Shown: positions 1 through 7,769 of the stretch, in pieces
Numbering within the stretch: the first letter of the stretch is position 1
Layout of the letters: every line of letters starts with the position of its first letter
Origin: Chloroflexia bacterium
GTDB taxonomy: Bacteria; Chloroflexota; Chloroflexia; Thermomicrobiales; UBA6265
NCBI GenBank assembly: GCA_013696265.1
Contig: JACCYX010000300.1
Coordinates: 1-16,267, forward strand
Direction of reading: 5' to 3'
DNA length: 16,267 nucleotides
Position numbers and translations under genes: made by a program
Notes under the pieces: generated by a model
What the model was told of the DNA's origin: nothing
Seen by the model: only the letters and a program-made list of their open reading frames with translations
Database searches by the model: none

Positions 1-129
1 GTCGAAACTCATGCATTCTCGGCTCCAGGCAGATCTGCGTATCCACGCGGAGCCAAAATAACTCCCGATGCGCCCATGTGAAGCCAAGATTTACGCCGAT
101 TCGGGCACTTACTTTTCATTTGTTGGACC

Positions 130-149
130 TCATGGCTAGCGGGCCATGA
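130..149. repeat. 7-bp inverted repeat, 6-nt loop
   Basis: TCATGGC at 130-136 and GCCATGA at 143-149 are perfectly complementary around the loop TAGCGG. No T-run follows on either strand, so this is not a standard terminator. It may be part of the structured region that extends to about 360. Confidence 0.4.
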
Positions 150-185
150 AGAGCACCTTCGCTACCCCGTTCTGGCCCGCGTATG

Positions 186-281
186 CCCTCCCGCCGCGCA
201 ACGATCACGGACTCGGTTCGATGCGCCGATGAAATCAGTGACGAATCGGCAACCAGACGACACCGCGATCAGGCGGGAGGG
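186..281. repeat. 10-bp inverted repeat enclosing a smaller stem
   Basis: CCCTCCCGCC at 186-195 is perfectly complementary to GGCGGGAGGG at 272-281. The 76 nt between them include a second possible 6-bp stem, GCCGAT near 224-229 with ATCGGC near 244-249. The right arm can alternatively pair with CCCTCCC at 354-360, which would break the outer helix. This pattern suits a structured RNA or a switching element; the function is unknown. Confidence 0.4.
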
Positions 282-309
282 TCCCACGCTGCGCTCTGGA
301 CAGGCGCCC

Positions 310-350
310 GCGAGCCGTGTGTCGTCGCGTCGTACGGCTTCACGGCTCGC
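310..350. repeat. 10-bp inverted repeat, 21-nt loop
   Basis: GCGAGCCGTG at 310-319 and CACGGCTCGC at 341-350 form a perfect 10-bp stem. It begins 56 nt beyond the aminotransferase stop codon in the direction of that gene's transcription. It could therefore act as a transcript end or 3' stabiliser for that gene, although no T-run follows. It is enclosed by the alternative pairing 275-281 with 354-360. Confidence 0.4.
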
Positions 351-405
351 TAGCCCTCCCCTACGAGACCTCACCAGGTGTTGCCAGCGGTGCCGGCCAA
401 TCCGA

Positions 406-1785
406 CTACGCTAAGGCGCCTTCGGACCTGAGCGCCTGGAAGACCTTTTCGGCTGCGGCGACTGTGAACTCCACATCGGCATCGGTGTGGCGGGTCGAGA
501 GCAGGCCACCGCAGTGGAAGACGTGCACGCCTTCGAGCAGCATGCCGATCTCGAACGCCATCCCGAGCTTGTCGCCGCCGCTGCCCTTGAGGAACTCGGT
601 GGAAACGCCCTCGGGCGTGTGCAGGTCGTCCGCCGCCAGGTTCGTGGCAAACTGGCCCAAGGCGACGTGGAAGACCGAGCTTTCGCCCCAGGCGAAGCCG
701 GGAATGTCCAGTGACCGGATAACCTGGTTCAGGCCGACGCGCGCCTTCTTCGCGAGATTATCGCAGTAGGACTGGACGCTTGGATCGGCGCATTTCACCA
801 GGGCCGCGTAGCCCGCCGCCGCCGCCAGCGGGTTGGCATTGTACGTTCCCGCCTGAGGCACCCGCCGCATCCCATTCCAACCAGGCACATCCTTGAAAGC
901 GACCATCTCCATCACGTTCGCCCGCCCGGCGACCGCCCCGCCCGGCATGCCGCCGGCGATGATCTTGGCCATCGTCGTCAGGTCCGGGGTGACGCCGAAG
1001 CGTTGCTGCGCTCCGCCGGGGGCCCAGCGGAAACCGGTGATCACCTCGTCGAAAATGAGCAGCACATCGTGCTTGTGGGTGATCTCGCGTACGGCCTTGA
1101 GAAAATCATTCTTGAGCGGAATAGTCGACCACGATGCCCCACTCGGTTCCAGAATCACAGCCGCGACATCGCCCTGGACGAGCCGTTCCTCCAGCATCGC
1201 GGGATCGTTCGAAGGGATCACTGCCATGGTGCTCAGCGTTTCCTTAGGGATGCCCGGAACCGATGTCGCCTCGAACGGCGCCTTTTCACCCTTCAGCGCG
1301 TAATCCAGCCAGCCGTGAAAATGCCCCTCGAACTTGAGCACCGTCGTCTTTTCGGTGAAGCCGCGGGCGATCCGCATTGCCAGCAAGGTCGCCTCGGTTC
1401 CCGACGCCGTGAACCGGACCTGCTCCGCCGAGGGCACCAGCTCGACAACTTTTTCCGCCCACCGGATCTCGCCCTCGTGGCCGGCGGAGAAGTGCGTACC
1501 GCGCGTCACCTGAGCCTGCATCGCCTCGTTGATGTCAGGATCGTTGTGGCCGAGGATCAGCGACCCGTGTCCAATGCAATAGTCGATCAGTTTGTGGCCG
1601 TCGACGTCCCATTTGTAGGCGCCGTCCGCTCGCTTCACATACGGCGGAAACGGTTTGATCTGCCGCCCGTCGTGCGTGATGCCGCCGACGATCGCGTTCC
1701 GCGAGCGCTCGAACATGGCGGCCGAGCCGGCGAATTCTTCCCGATACCGGGATTCGATGGTCTGCGCTGTCCTGGTTGATGCCAT
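406..1785 (-). CDS. Class III PLP aminotransferase (GSA aminomutase-like)
   Basis: This 459-residue fold-type I PLP enzyme is close in style to glutamate-1-semialdehyde aminomutase, and such proteins are often labelled aspartate aminotransferase family. Visible landmarks are SGTEAT (about 128-133, phosphate-binding turn), FDEVITGFR (about 245-253, with the cofactor-ring Asp) and the Schiff-base lysine in MAKIIAGG (about Lys274). It lacks the typical HemL segments GGVNSPVRAF and VEPVAGNMG; it has VGGITHDGR and LEPSGASWS instead, so the substrate is probably not GSA. I chose the ATG at 1785 because AGGGAG sits 8 nt upstream; a GTG at 1794 overlaps that site. The gene is divergent from hemA. Its substrate is unknown: an amino acid, an amine or a GSA-like compound are all possible. 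The family call is secure and the substrate is open. Confidence 0.9.
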   Translation of the reverse strand: MASTRTAQTIESRYREEFAGSAAMFERSRNAIVGGITHDGRQIKPFPPYVKRADGAYKWDVDGHKLIDYCIGHGSLILGHNDPDINEAMQAQVTRGTHFSAGHEGEIRWAEKVVELVPSAEQVRFTASGTEATLLAMRIARGFTEKTTVLKFEGHFHGWLDYALKGEKAPFEATSVPGIPKETLSTMAVIPSNDPAMLEERLVQGDVAAVILEPSGASWSTIPLKNDFLKAVREITHKHDVLLIFDEVITGFRWAPGGAQQRFGVTPDLTTMAKIIAGGMPGGAVAGRANVMEMVAFKDVPGWNGMRRVPQAGTYNANPLAAAAGYAALVKCADPSVQSYCDNLAKKARVGLNQVIRSLDIPGFAWGESSVFHVALGQFATNLAADDLHTPEGVSTEFLKGSGGDKLGMAFEIGMLLEGVHVFHCGGLLSTRHTDADVEFTVAAAEKVFQALRSEGALA

Positions 1786-1793
1786 GAAGGTCA

Positions 1794-1799
1794 CTCCCT
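1794..1799 (-). promoter_or_regulatory. Ribosome binding site of the aminotransferase
   Basis: On the minus strand AGGGAG lies 8 nt before the ATG at 1785. It overlaps the alternative GTG at 1794, which argues for the ATG as the real start. Confidence 0.6.
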
Positions 1800-1875
1800 G
1801 ATGGAAACTAGCCGGACCGAACTGGGGTCTGTAATCGCGTGGATACGATCGTGTGTCTCGCGATCGCTTGCCCGC

Positions 1876-1904
1876 ACTATATGGCGAGACGGCGCGGGGC
1901 GCAA
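1876..1904 (-). promoter_or_regulatory. Candidate promoter for the aminotransferase gene
   Basis: On the minus strand TTGCGC (1899-1904) and TATAGT (1876-1881) are separated by exactly 17 nt. The -10 box matches the sigma-70 consensus at five of six positions and the -35 box at three. Transcription would begin near 1869 and give a leader of about 85 nt. This is by inspection only. Confidence 0.35.
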
Positions 1905-2080
1905 AGCGCGGGAGGAGGCCCGGGACCTTCGGTTCCTCGTTGAGAATTATTCCTGAACTGCTGCCTCTTCGCGTGCGAATCCCCCGTCGTGGTGGGGTAT
2001 CCTAGAGAGAGATTTTCAGGCGGCATGCCGACTGACGGCCATGCGTGGACCCATTGTGGGATGTGCGGGCAAAGAGAGAC

Positions 2081-2085
2081 AGGGG
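2081..2085 (+). promoter_or_regulatory. Ribosome binding site deciding the hemA start
   Basis: AGGGG lies 9 nt before the TTG at 2095. The ATG at 2041 has no comparable site, and starting there would add 18 residues not seen in the family. Confidence 0.5.
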
Positions 2086-2094
2086 CCGGGCGGG

Positions 2095-3339
2095 TTGACG
2101 ACTCCGAGAGTTGTGGTTGTCGGATCGAATCATGCGTACGCGCCGGTCGCCGTGCGGGAGCGCCTCGCCTTCTCGGGGGACTCGCTGACCGAAGGGCTCC
2201 TGGCGCTGCACGCGAATCTCGGTGAGGGCATGATCCTGTCGACGTGCAACCGCACTGAGATTTACGCCGTGGAAGCCGGGGAACGGGACGCCCGGGCGGA
2301 AATCTACGGATTTCTCTCCGGCTACCACAGCGTGCCCACCCATCTGCTGGAGCGGTCTTCTTACGCGCACGTTGGCGAGGACGCGGTCGCCCACCTCTTT
2401 CGCGTGGCGAGCGGCCTGGATTCCCTGGTGCTCGGCGAGCCCCAGATCCTGTCGCAAATCCGTGAGGCGCTGGCTCATGCCCGTGAGGTTGGGGCGATCG
2501 GTCCAATCTTGCAGCGATTGGCCACCGATGCGTTGAAGACTGGCAAGCGGGCCCGCACCGAAACCGACATCTCCCGCAACCGGATGTCGATCGCCCACGC
2601 CGCCGTCGATCTGGGGCGACACGAACTCGACGGGGTGCGGGGCAAGCGCGTCCTGTTGCTCGGCGCCGGGAAGATGGCGACGCTGACCGGGAAACTGATC
2701 CGGTCCCACGGCGTCTCCGAACTGCTGGTCGTCAATCGCTCGCTCGACCGCGCTCAGGCGCTGGCCGCCACGGTAGGAGGGCTGGCGATTCCGATCTCTG
2801 GTTTGGCGCAGGCGATCGCTCGCGCCGATCTCGTGATTGGCGCCGTGATGGTCGACGAGCCGATGGTTTCCCTGCCGGATATCCTGCCCCGAACCGCGCC
2901 ATTGTTGCTGATCGACATCAGCGTCCCACGCTCGATTTCCCCCGATTGCGAGTTGCTGGAAGGGGTGCGGGTCCGCGATGTCGACGCGCTCGAACCGCTC
3001 GCGGCGGAGACCCGACGGCAGTACGCGGACGAGGTGTCAAAGGTGGAGGCGCTGGTCAACGCCGCGGTCGACGGGTTCGGGCAGTGGACGCAAAGCCGAT
3101 CCGGTGCGCGGGCCATCACCGCGCTCCAGACGCATGCCAACGAAGTGCGGGATGCCGAGATTGAGCGCACGCTCCGCAAGCTCGCCCATCTTTCCGAGCG
3201 TGACCAAAACCTGGTCCGGGCGCTGGCCAATTCAGTCGCCCGAAAGTTGACCCACGATCCGATCCTCGCCCTTCGAGCCGCCGAAACGGACCAGGAAGCC
3301 GAGCGGACTCTCGACATCATGGGTGTTCCCCGAACCTGA
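2095..3339 (+). CDS. hemA: Glutamyl-tRNA reductase
   Basis: This enzyme reduces glutamyl-tRNA(Glu) with NADPH to glutamate-1-semialdehyde, the committed step of C5-type tetrapyrrole synthesis in the cytoplasm. The protein is 414 residues, normal for the family. Landmarks are the N-terminal strand VVVVGSNHAYAPVAVRERL, the catalytic cysteine in STCNRTE (Cys51), GEPQIL (114-119), the dinucleotide-binding turn LLLGAGKM (to about 194) and the segment ISVPRSISP. A C-terminal helical dimerisation domain follows. The TTG start fits the family N-terminus and has AGGGG 9 nt upstream; an in-frame ATG at 2041 would add an atypical 18-residue extension. hemL follows 96 nt downstream. The genes hemC, hemD and hemB, often adjacent in other bacteria, are not here. 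Confidence 0.96.
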   Translation: MTTPRVVVVGSNHAYAPVAVRERLAFSGDSLTEGLLALHANLGEGMILSTCNRTEIYAVEAGERDARAEIYGFLSGYHSVPTHLLERSSYAHVGEDAVAHLFRVASGLDSLVLGEPQILSQIREALAHAREVGAIGPILQRLATDALKTGKRARTETDISRNRMSIAHAAVDLGRHELDGVRGKRVLLLGAGKMATLTGKLIRSHGVSELLVVNRSLDRAQALAATVGGLAIPISGLAQAIARADLVIGAVMVDEPMVSLPDILPRTAPLLLIDISVPRSISPDCELLEGVRVRDVDALEPLAAETRRQYADEVSKVEALVNAAVDGFGQWTQSRSGARAITALQTHANEVRDAEIERTLRKLAHLSERDQNLVRALANSVARKLTHDPILALRAAETDQEAERTLDIMGVPRT

Positions 3340-3368
3340 TCCTTGTTTTCCCCCGTCCGCATGCCGGA

Positions 3369-3374
3369 TAGAAT
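3369..3374 (+). promoter_or_regulatory. Possible internal -10 box ahead of hemL
   Basis: TAGAAT matches the -10 consensus at five of six positions in the gap between hemA and hemL. It lies inside the 17-nt loop of an inverted repeat (GTCCGC 3355-3360 with GCGGAC 3378-3383). The best -35 candidate, TTGTTT at 3343-3348, is 20 nt away, so the promoter is doubtful. hemL may simply be read through from hemA. Confidence 0.2.
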
Positions 3375-3421
3375 CACGCGGACATCGGGAGATTGGTTCC
3401 AGTGACTACCCCGAAATCATC

Positions 3422-3427
3422 AAGGAG
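3422..3427 (+). promoter_or_regulatory. Ribosome binding site deciding the hemL start
   Basis: AAGGAG lies 8 nt before the GTG at 3436. An earlier in-frame GTG at 3427 overlaps this site and is therefore an unlikely start. Confidence 0.7.
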
Positions 3428-3435
3428 TGCTTCCT

Positions 3436-4752
3436 GTGCCCGAACGGCCCCATGCGCGACCGCGAAACCGATCGGCGTCCGAGGCGGCATTCAGCGCCGC
3501 CCGGCAGGTGATTCCCGGCGGTGTCAACAGCCCGGTCCGGGCCTTCCGGTCGGTGGGCGGGTCGCCGGTCTTTGTCGACCACGGGGCCGGCAGCCGCTTC
3601 TGGGATGTCGATGGAAACGAGTACCTCGACTACGTGTTGTCTTGGGGACCGCTCATCCTCGGCCACGCCCACCCCGAAGTCGTCGAAGCCACCACCGCCG
3701 CGCTGCGCAAGGGAACGAGCTTCGGCGCCCCAACCGAGGCTGAAACCGAACTGGCCGAACTGATCGTCCAGGCGGTCCCTGGCGTCGATCTGGTTCGCCT
3801 CGTCTCGTCCGGGACGGAGGCCACGATGAGCGCCCTGCGGCTGGCGCGGGCCGCCACTGGCCGCGACAAGATCGTGAAGTTCGCCGGGTGCTACCACGGG
3901 CACGCGGACCTGCTCCTGGTGCAGGCGGGCAGCGGCGTGGCGACCCTGGGCCTGCCGGACAGTCCCGGCGTGCCGGCCGGGGCGACGGCGGACACGCTGG
4001 TCGCCCCGTTCAACGATCTGGAAGCGGTCGACGAGTTGTTCACCCTGCATCGCGACCAGATCGCCGCGATCATCGTTGAGCCGGTCGCCGGCAACATGGG
4101 TGTCGTCGAACCGCAACCGGGATTCCTCGAAGGATTGCGCAAGATCACGGCGGAACACGGTTCGATCCTGATTTTCGACGAGGTGATGACCGGCTTCCGG
4201 GTCGCGCCGGGAGGGGCGGTTGCCCGCTACGGCGTGCAACCCGACCTGTTGACGTTCGGCAAGGTGGTTGGCGGCGGATTTCCCCTGGCCGCCTACGCCG
4301 GCAAGCGCGAGATCATGGACCACGTCGCGCCATCGGGGTCGATGTACCAGGCGGGCACGCTCTCCGGCAACCCGGTCGCCACGGCAGCTGGGATCGCGAC
4401 GCTCCGGATCCTGGGCCGGCCCGGCGTCTGGGATGCCGCGGCGGCGGCGGCGGAGCGGTTGATTTCCGGCTTGGCCGAAGCCGCCAGGCGGAGCGGAACC
4501 CCGATCCAGGCAACGGTCGTTGGAACCATGGCCGGCTTCTTCTTCAACAATGCACCGGTACGAAACTATGAGGACGCCAAAGGAAGCGACACTGATCGCT
4601 TCAGCCGGTTCTTCAACGCGCTCCTCAATCGCGGCGTTTATTTCGCACCATCCCAGTTCGAGGCCCTCTTTCTCTCAGCCGTTCACAGCCAGGAAGACAT
4701 CAAGACCACGCTGGCCGCGGTGTCGGACGCAATGGCCGAGTCGGCGGAATAG
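3436..4752 (+). CDS. hemL: Glutamate-1-semialdehyde 2,1-aminomutase
   Basis: This PLP enzyme converts glutamate-1-semialdehyde made by HemA into 5-aminolevulinate. The protein is 438 residues, the usual size. It shows the HemL-specific N-terminal IPGGVNSPVRAF (about 26-37), SSGTEATMSALRLAR (about 124-138), YHGHAD, VEPVAGNMG (about 214-222), FDEVMTGFR (about 247-255) and the PLP lysine in TFGKVVGGG (Lys276). The C-terminal GVYFAPSQFEALFLS is also typical. The GTG start at 3436 has AAGGAG at the proper distance. The gene follows hemA on the same strand and converges with the lyase-like gene, leaving only 54 nt between their stops. HemA is known to hand the unstable semialdehyde to HemL, so tight linkage makes sense. 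Assignment is firm. Confidence 0.97.
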   Translation: MPERPHARPRNRSASEAAFSAARQVIPGGVNSPVRAFRSVGGSPVFVDHGAGSRFWDVDGNEYLDYVLSWGPLILGHAHPEVVEATTAALRKGTSFGAPTEAETELAELIVQAVPGVDLVRLVSSGTEATMSALRLARAATGRDKIVKFAGCYHGHADLLLVQAGSGVATLGLPDSPGVPAGATADTLVAPFNDLEAVDELFTLHRDQIAAIIVEPVAGNMGVVEPQPGFLEGLRKITAEHGSILIFDEVMTGFRVAPGGAVARYGVQPDLLTFGKVVGGGFPLAAYAGKREIMDHVAPSGSMYQAGTLSGNPVATAAGIATLRILGRPGVWDAAAAAAERLISGLAEAARRSGTPIQATVVGTMAGFFFNNAPVRNYEDAKGSDTDRFSRFFNALLNRGVYFAPSQFEALFLSAVHSQEDIKTTLAAVSDAMAESAE

Positions 4753-4806
4753 CCCGGATTGTGGTCGGGGAGGCCGTGCTCCACCAACGCTCCGCAGGTG
4801 CAAAAA

Positions 4807-6339
4807 TCAGCCGTCCATGGATTCGTCAGCGGCCCGCTCGATAGTTGCGGTGAGCGCTTCGGAGGCCGAGTCGATCCCAACCTGGGTTTGCTGGAGCCAG
4901 TGCCGATCGGCGGTCAATCGGGCGCGTTCATCGGCGAGCCAGGCGCGGGTCATTTCCGGGGCGGGCGAGCCCGTGACCTGGCGACGCTCGATGTAACGGC
5001 GAGGGGCCAGGTAGCGGCCCAGCGACTCTATCTCGACCTTGATCTCGCGTCCGATCGTCAACAACGCCGCCGAGTCGATCATGTCCGGCGTGATCCCACT
5101 CACCTCCAGGCCGGCCTCCTTCAGCCGGGCCAGCACCAGCACGGAAATTTGCCTCGCGGCGGTCGGCGGAATCTGCTCTTCGGTCATCAGGAAGGTCGCC
5201 AGGTCAGCGGCGGTCGTATAGCCGCGGCCGGCGCGGTTCCCGAGATACGCCCGGTTGACGACCAACCCGGTCGAAAAGAGCGCGTTCGCCGTCGCCAGGG
5301 CATCGAGGCACGGTGAAATCAGTCGCGGTGCCGCGTCGATCACCGTGTCGTGCGCGGCCCCCAGCGGGCCGTAACCAAGCCGTCTCAGCTGTCGGCGCGC
5401 TGAATCCAGGTCGTCTTCCAGAGTCGCCATCGCGATCTGGAGCGCATCGAGCCGCTCGGACATCGCCAGGGCAGGATGGGCCGGTTCCGGAATCGTGGTC
5501 CATCCTTCGTCGAGCACGAAGCTCGACGGATCGGTCCGGATCCAGATGCCGACTTCCCGGACGAACCGGCCCATCGGCCCGACCAACGCCGCGACTGCGT
5601 CCAGCAACCCGATCAGGTCTTCGACCGAGGCCAGGGCATCCATCGTGTTCGGTACCGGCTCGCCGAAGCCGAGGCGTTGCGCCACATCCGCGCGATCCGC
5701 CGCGAGTACGTCGCCGGCGAGCATCCCGGCGCCGAGCGGGCACCGGTTCAGCCGCGTGAAGGACTCGACCAGCCGCCCGCGGGCCGAACCAAGCGGCCCG
5801 ATCACCGCCCCGAGATAGTGGGCGAGCGTCGTCGGCTGGACCGGACGTCCCCCGGTGAAGGCCGGCATGATGGTCACGACGTGCGTTTCAGCCAGGACCA
5901 GGACCGCCTCGGACACGTCCAATGCATGGGCCATGATCGCCAGGGCGGCTTCTCGCCAGGTCAGCCGCCCAGCGGTCGCCAGCCACTCCTCGCGCGCGAG
6001 CCCGAGGGTGGCCGCACCAGAGACGCTGGCTGGTATCTGCGATTCGATGCGCCTATCAAGGCGTTCGGCCAGGGCCCGGGGCGAGTTGGCTTCGCCAGCC
6101 GGCGATTGCCGGGCCGCCAGCAGGGAACGGGCAATCGCCGAAAACCCGGCGTCGTCGATCACCCCAGCATTCCGCAACTCCACGACGTGCGCCGCCACCA
6201 CCCGCCACAGTTCCGACCAGGTATCCGGGCGCACCCGTTCCCCGTTGGCGTCACTGGAGGCCGCCATTCCCCGCGCCGGGCGCTTCGAGTCGCCGCCGAT
6301 AAAGCTCAAGACATTGGAACGTGTCGCGCTATCGCTCAT
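4807..6339 (-). CDS. Argininosuccinate lyase-like protein lacking the catalytic motifs
   Basis: This 510-residue protein aligns by eye along its length with the argH product at the end of this window but is divergent. Shared landmarks include the LNRCPLGAGMLAGD segment (matching LALGSGALAGT), a helical core, YTTAADLATFL (matching the TLATDAADLL region), and VTGSPAPEMTR where ArgH has IPGGTAPNRVR. The three superfamily signatures are altered: HTGRSRND has become TLGLAREE (111-118), PGYTHLQ has become PAFTGGR (159-165, catalytic His to Gly), and GSSIMPQKKNP has become GWTTIPEPAHP (279-289, no catalytic loop). About 35 extra N-terminal residues look disordered. AGGTGAT lies 8 nt before the ATG. 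I infer a pseudoenzyme or a lyase with new chemistry. It faces away from the importer operon, so the pair may share an upstream control region. The fold is fairly sure; the function is unknown. Confidence 0.8.
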   Translation of the reverse strand: MSDSATRSNVLSFIGGDSKRPARGMAASSDANGERVRPDTWSELWRVVAAHVVELRNAGVIDDAGFSAIARSLLAARQSPAGEANSPRALAERLDRRIESQIPASVSGAATLGLAREEWLATAGRLTWREAALAIMAHALDVSEAVLVLAETHVVTIMPAFTGGRPVQPTTLAHYLGAVIGPLGSARGRLVESFTRLNRCPLGAGMLAGDVLAADRADVAQRLGFGEPVPNTMDALASVEDLIGLLDAVAALVGPMGRFVREVGIWIRTDPSSFVLDEGWTTIPEPAHPALAMSERLDALQIAMATLEDDLDSARRQLRRLGYGPLGAAHDTVIDAAPRLISPCLDALATANALFSTGLVVNRAYLGNRAGRGYTTAADLATFLMTEEQIPPTAARQISVLVLARLKEAGLEVSGITPDMIDSAALLTIGREIKVEIESLGRYLAPRRYIERRQVTGSPAPEMTRAWLADERARLTADRHWLQQTQVGIDSASEALTATIERAADESMDG

Positions 6340-6637
6340 TGAGGTACATCACCTGATCGATTCCTGATTTCCGCATGTCCCGAAGTGTCCGGCGTACCGG
6401 AATGATCTCCGGACTCACGATCTCGCTCCGCGCCGTAAGCGGTTCGACCTGTGTCGCCCGCCCAATTTTCCGCCTTCAGTATGGTGGACGATGGCTTCGA
6501 ACGCCGCGTGACTGATTCGCAATGCCCTGTGGGTAACTGGTACTATGACCCCCTAGAACAGGCGGCAACTCCATCGTGAGCATCGATAGTTTCGACAATG
6601 ACGCGGCGTTGCGTCGTTGTGCACCGGAGGGTCCTTC
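6340..6637. other. Divergent control region between lyase-like gene and importer operon
   Basis: About 300 nt without a gene must hold the promoters of both divergent units. TACTAT at 6541-6546 is a possible -10 box for the plus-strand operon, but its best -35 (TTCGCA, 6516-6521) is 19 nt away. A TCCGG-cgta-CCGGA inverted repeat (6388-6401) is followed by the palindrome TCCGGA at 6408-6413, giving a cluster of TCCGG half-sites that could be an operator. Nothing here is decisive. Confidence 0.3.
6626..6631 (+). promoter_or_regulatory. Ribosome binding site of the BMP-family binding protein
   Basis: GGAGGG lies 6 nt before the ATG at 6638 and fixes the start against an upstream in-frame TTG at 6617 and a downstream ATG at 6668. 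Confidence 0.7.
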
Positions 6638-7735
6638 ATGGCAGGCATCACTCGATTGAACGCGCGCATGAACCGTCGGCGGGTTATCGCGGCTTCGGGC
6701 GGCACCGTGCTCGGCGCGGCGATCTTCGGCAACCTCTCAGTGGGATCCGCCCAGGAGTCCGACGTCACCGTGACGATGGTTACCGACACGGCCGGCGTGG
6801 GCGACCAGAACTTCAACGACCTGGCGGTGCTCGGTGGCGACCGGGCGGCCGAAGAACTGGGCGTGACGTTCAACATTCTCGAAAGCCAGACCCAGGCGGA
6901 CTATTCCCCCAACCTCGCCCAGGGCGGCGAAACCTCGGACCTGACCATCGCCGTCGGCGCCCTCCTGGGAGACGCCGTGGCGGAAGTCGCGCCCCAGTTT
7001 CCGGACAAGTTCTTCGCCCTGCTCGACGGCGTGGTCGAGCAGGACAACGTCTACTCCGTGGTCTTCCGCGAGCATGAAGGTGCCTATCTGGGCGGCGTGC
7101 TCTCCGCGCTGGTGAGCCAGTCAGGAATCTTGGGCGTCGTCGGCGGCATTCGCGTCCCGCCCGTCGCCCGGTATGAGGTCGGATTCGTGGCCGGCGCGCG
7201 AACGATCAACCCGGACATCGAAGTCCTCATTTCCTACGCCGACAGCTTCGAAGACCCGGCACTGGGCCAGGAACTCACGCTGGCCCAGCTCAACAATGGC
7301 GCCGATGTCGTCTTGCCGATCGCTGGGCGCACCGGCGTTGGCAGTTTCGACGCGGTCAATGAACAGGGTGAAGGATTCTGGATCATGGCCGGTGACACCG
7401 ACCAATCGCATCTCGCGCCCGGCCGCCAACTGGCCGCGATCAGGAAGGGCGTGGATGTCGCCTTCTTCGACGCTGCCCAGGCCGTAGTCGATGGAAACTT
7501 CCCCGGCGGCACGGTCGATGATCTCGGCCTGGTCGAAGGCGGTATGGATATTTACGCCTTCGATGCGACCGTCGATCAGTCGATGCTGGATACGGTCGCC
7601 GCCTACAAGCAGGCAATTATCGACGGCGTCATCGTGCCGCCGGCCGATGACGACGCACTCGCGGCGTTCGTCCCGACGCCGCTCGACGGCGCGGCGACAC
7701 CCGCCGCCTCGCCGGCCGCGACGCCCGCTTCCTGA
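6638..7735 (+). CDS. BMP-family ABC transporter substrate-binding protein, Tat-type signal
   Basis: This is the extracytoplasmic binding protein of the BMP/Med/PnrA class, whose studied members bind purine nucleosides. The 365-residue protein opens with a twin-arginine-like signal (NRRRVIAASGG, Arg13-15, then a hydrophobic stretch) and a plausible cleavage after GSA near residue 38. There is no lipobox cysteine, unlike many BMP lipoproteins. The mature domain shows TDTAGVGDQNFND (about 49-61), REHEGAYLGG, the VGFVAGA region and IMAGDTDQS, all in the family order. The last 20 residues are an Ala/Pro/Thr/Ser tail. It is the first gene of an importer operon, followed by a strong hairpin and then the ATPase. 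Binding of nucleosides is inferred from the family; the ligand is not shown. How it stays at the cell surface without a lipid anchor is unclear. Confidence 0.92.
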   Translation: MAGITRLNARMNRRRVIAASGGTVLGAAIFGNLSVGSAQESDVTVTMVTDTAGVGDQNFNDLAVLGGDRAAEELGVTFNILESQTQADYSPNLAQGGETSDLTIAVGALLGDAVAEVAPQFPDKFFALLDGVVEQDNVYSVVFREHEGAYLGGVLSALVSQSGILGVVGGIRVPPVARYEVGFVAGARTINPDIEVLISYADSFEDPALGQELTLAQLNNGADVVLPIAGRTGVGSFDAVNEQGEGFWIMAGDTDQSHLAPGRQLAAIRKGVDVAFFDAAQAVVDGNFPGGTVDDLGLVEGGMDIYAFDATVDQSMLDTVAAYKQAIIDGVIVPPADDDALAAFVPTPLDGAATPAASPAATPAS

Positions 7736-7769
7736 GCACCGCTGGGGAGACCCAGTTTCGGCCTCTGGC

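Larger units (their letters stand above)
1..405. other. Gene-free stretch rich in inverted repeats
   Basis: No convincing coding region was found here. Short open frames exist on both strands, but they lack a good ribosome site, lack the G/C-rich third positions of the neighbouring genes, and resemble no family I know. The stretch carries several inverted repeats, listed separately (130-149, 186-281, 310-350), and a CCCTCCC at 354-360 that can compete for one of the arms. It lies directly downstream of the minus-strand aminotransferase, so part of it may be that gene's 3' untranslated RNA. No T-run typical of a classical terminator follows any of the stems. Confidence 0.6.

Noticed and set aside
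9..119. A 36-codon minus-strand frame at the window edge
   Set aside because: Too short, without a ribosome site and without recognisable content.
162..414. Short open frames of 60-70 codons on both strands in the first 400 bases
   Set aside because: No ribosome site, no family resemblance and Arg-rich composition typical of antisense or non-coding GC-rich DNA.
1998..2003. TATCCT as a hemA -10 box
   Set aside because: No acceptable -35 element lies 16-18 nt upstream, so I could not support a promoter call.
2041..2094. ATG at 2041 as the hemA start
   Set aside because: It adds 18 residues unlike any glutamyl-tRNA reductase N-terminus and lacks a ribosome site; TTG at 2095 has AGGGG at 9 nt.
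4753..4806. Hairpin between the convergent hemL and lyase-like genes
   Set aside because: GGAG/CTCC gives only a 4-bp stem with bulged extensions and no T-run; too weak to call a terminator.
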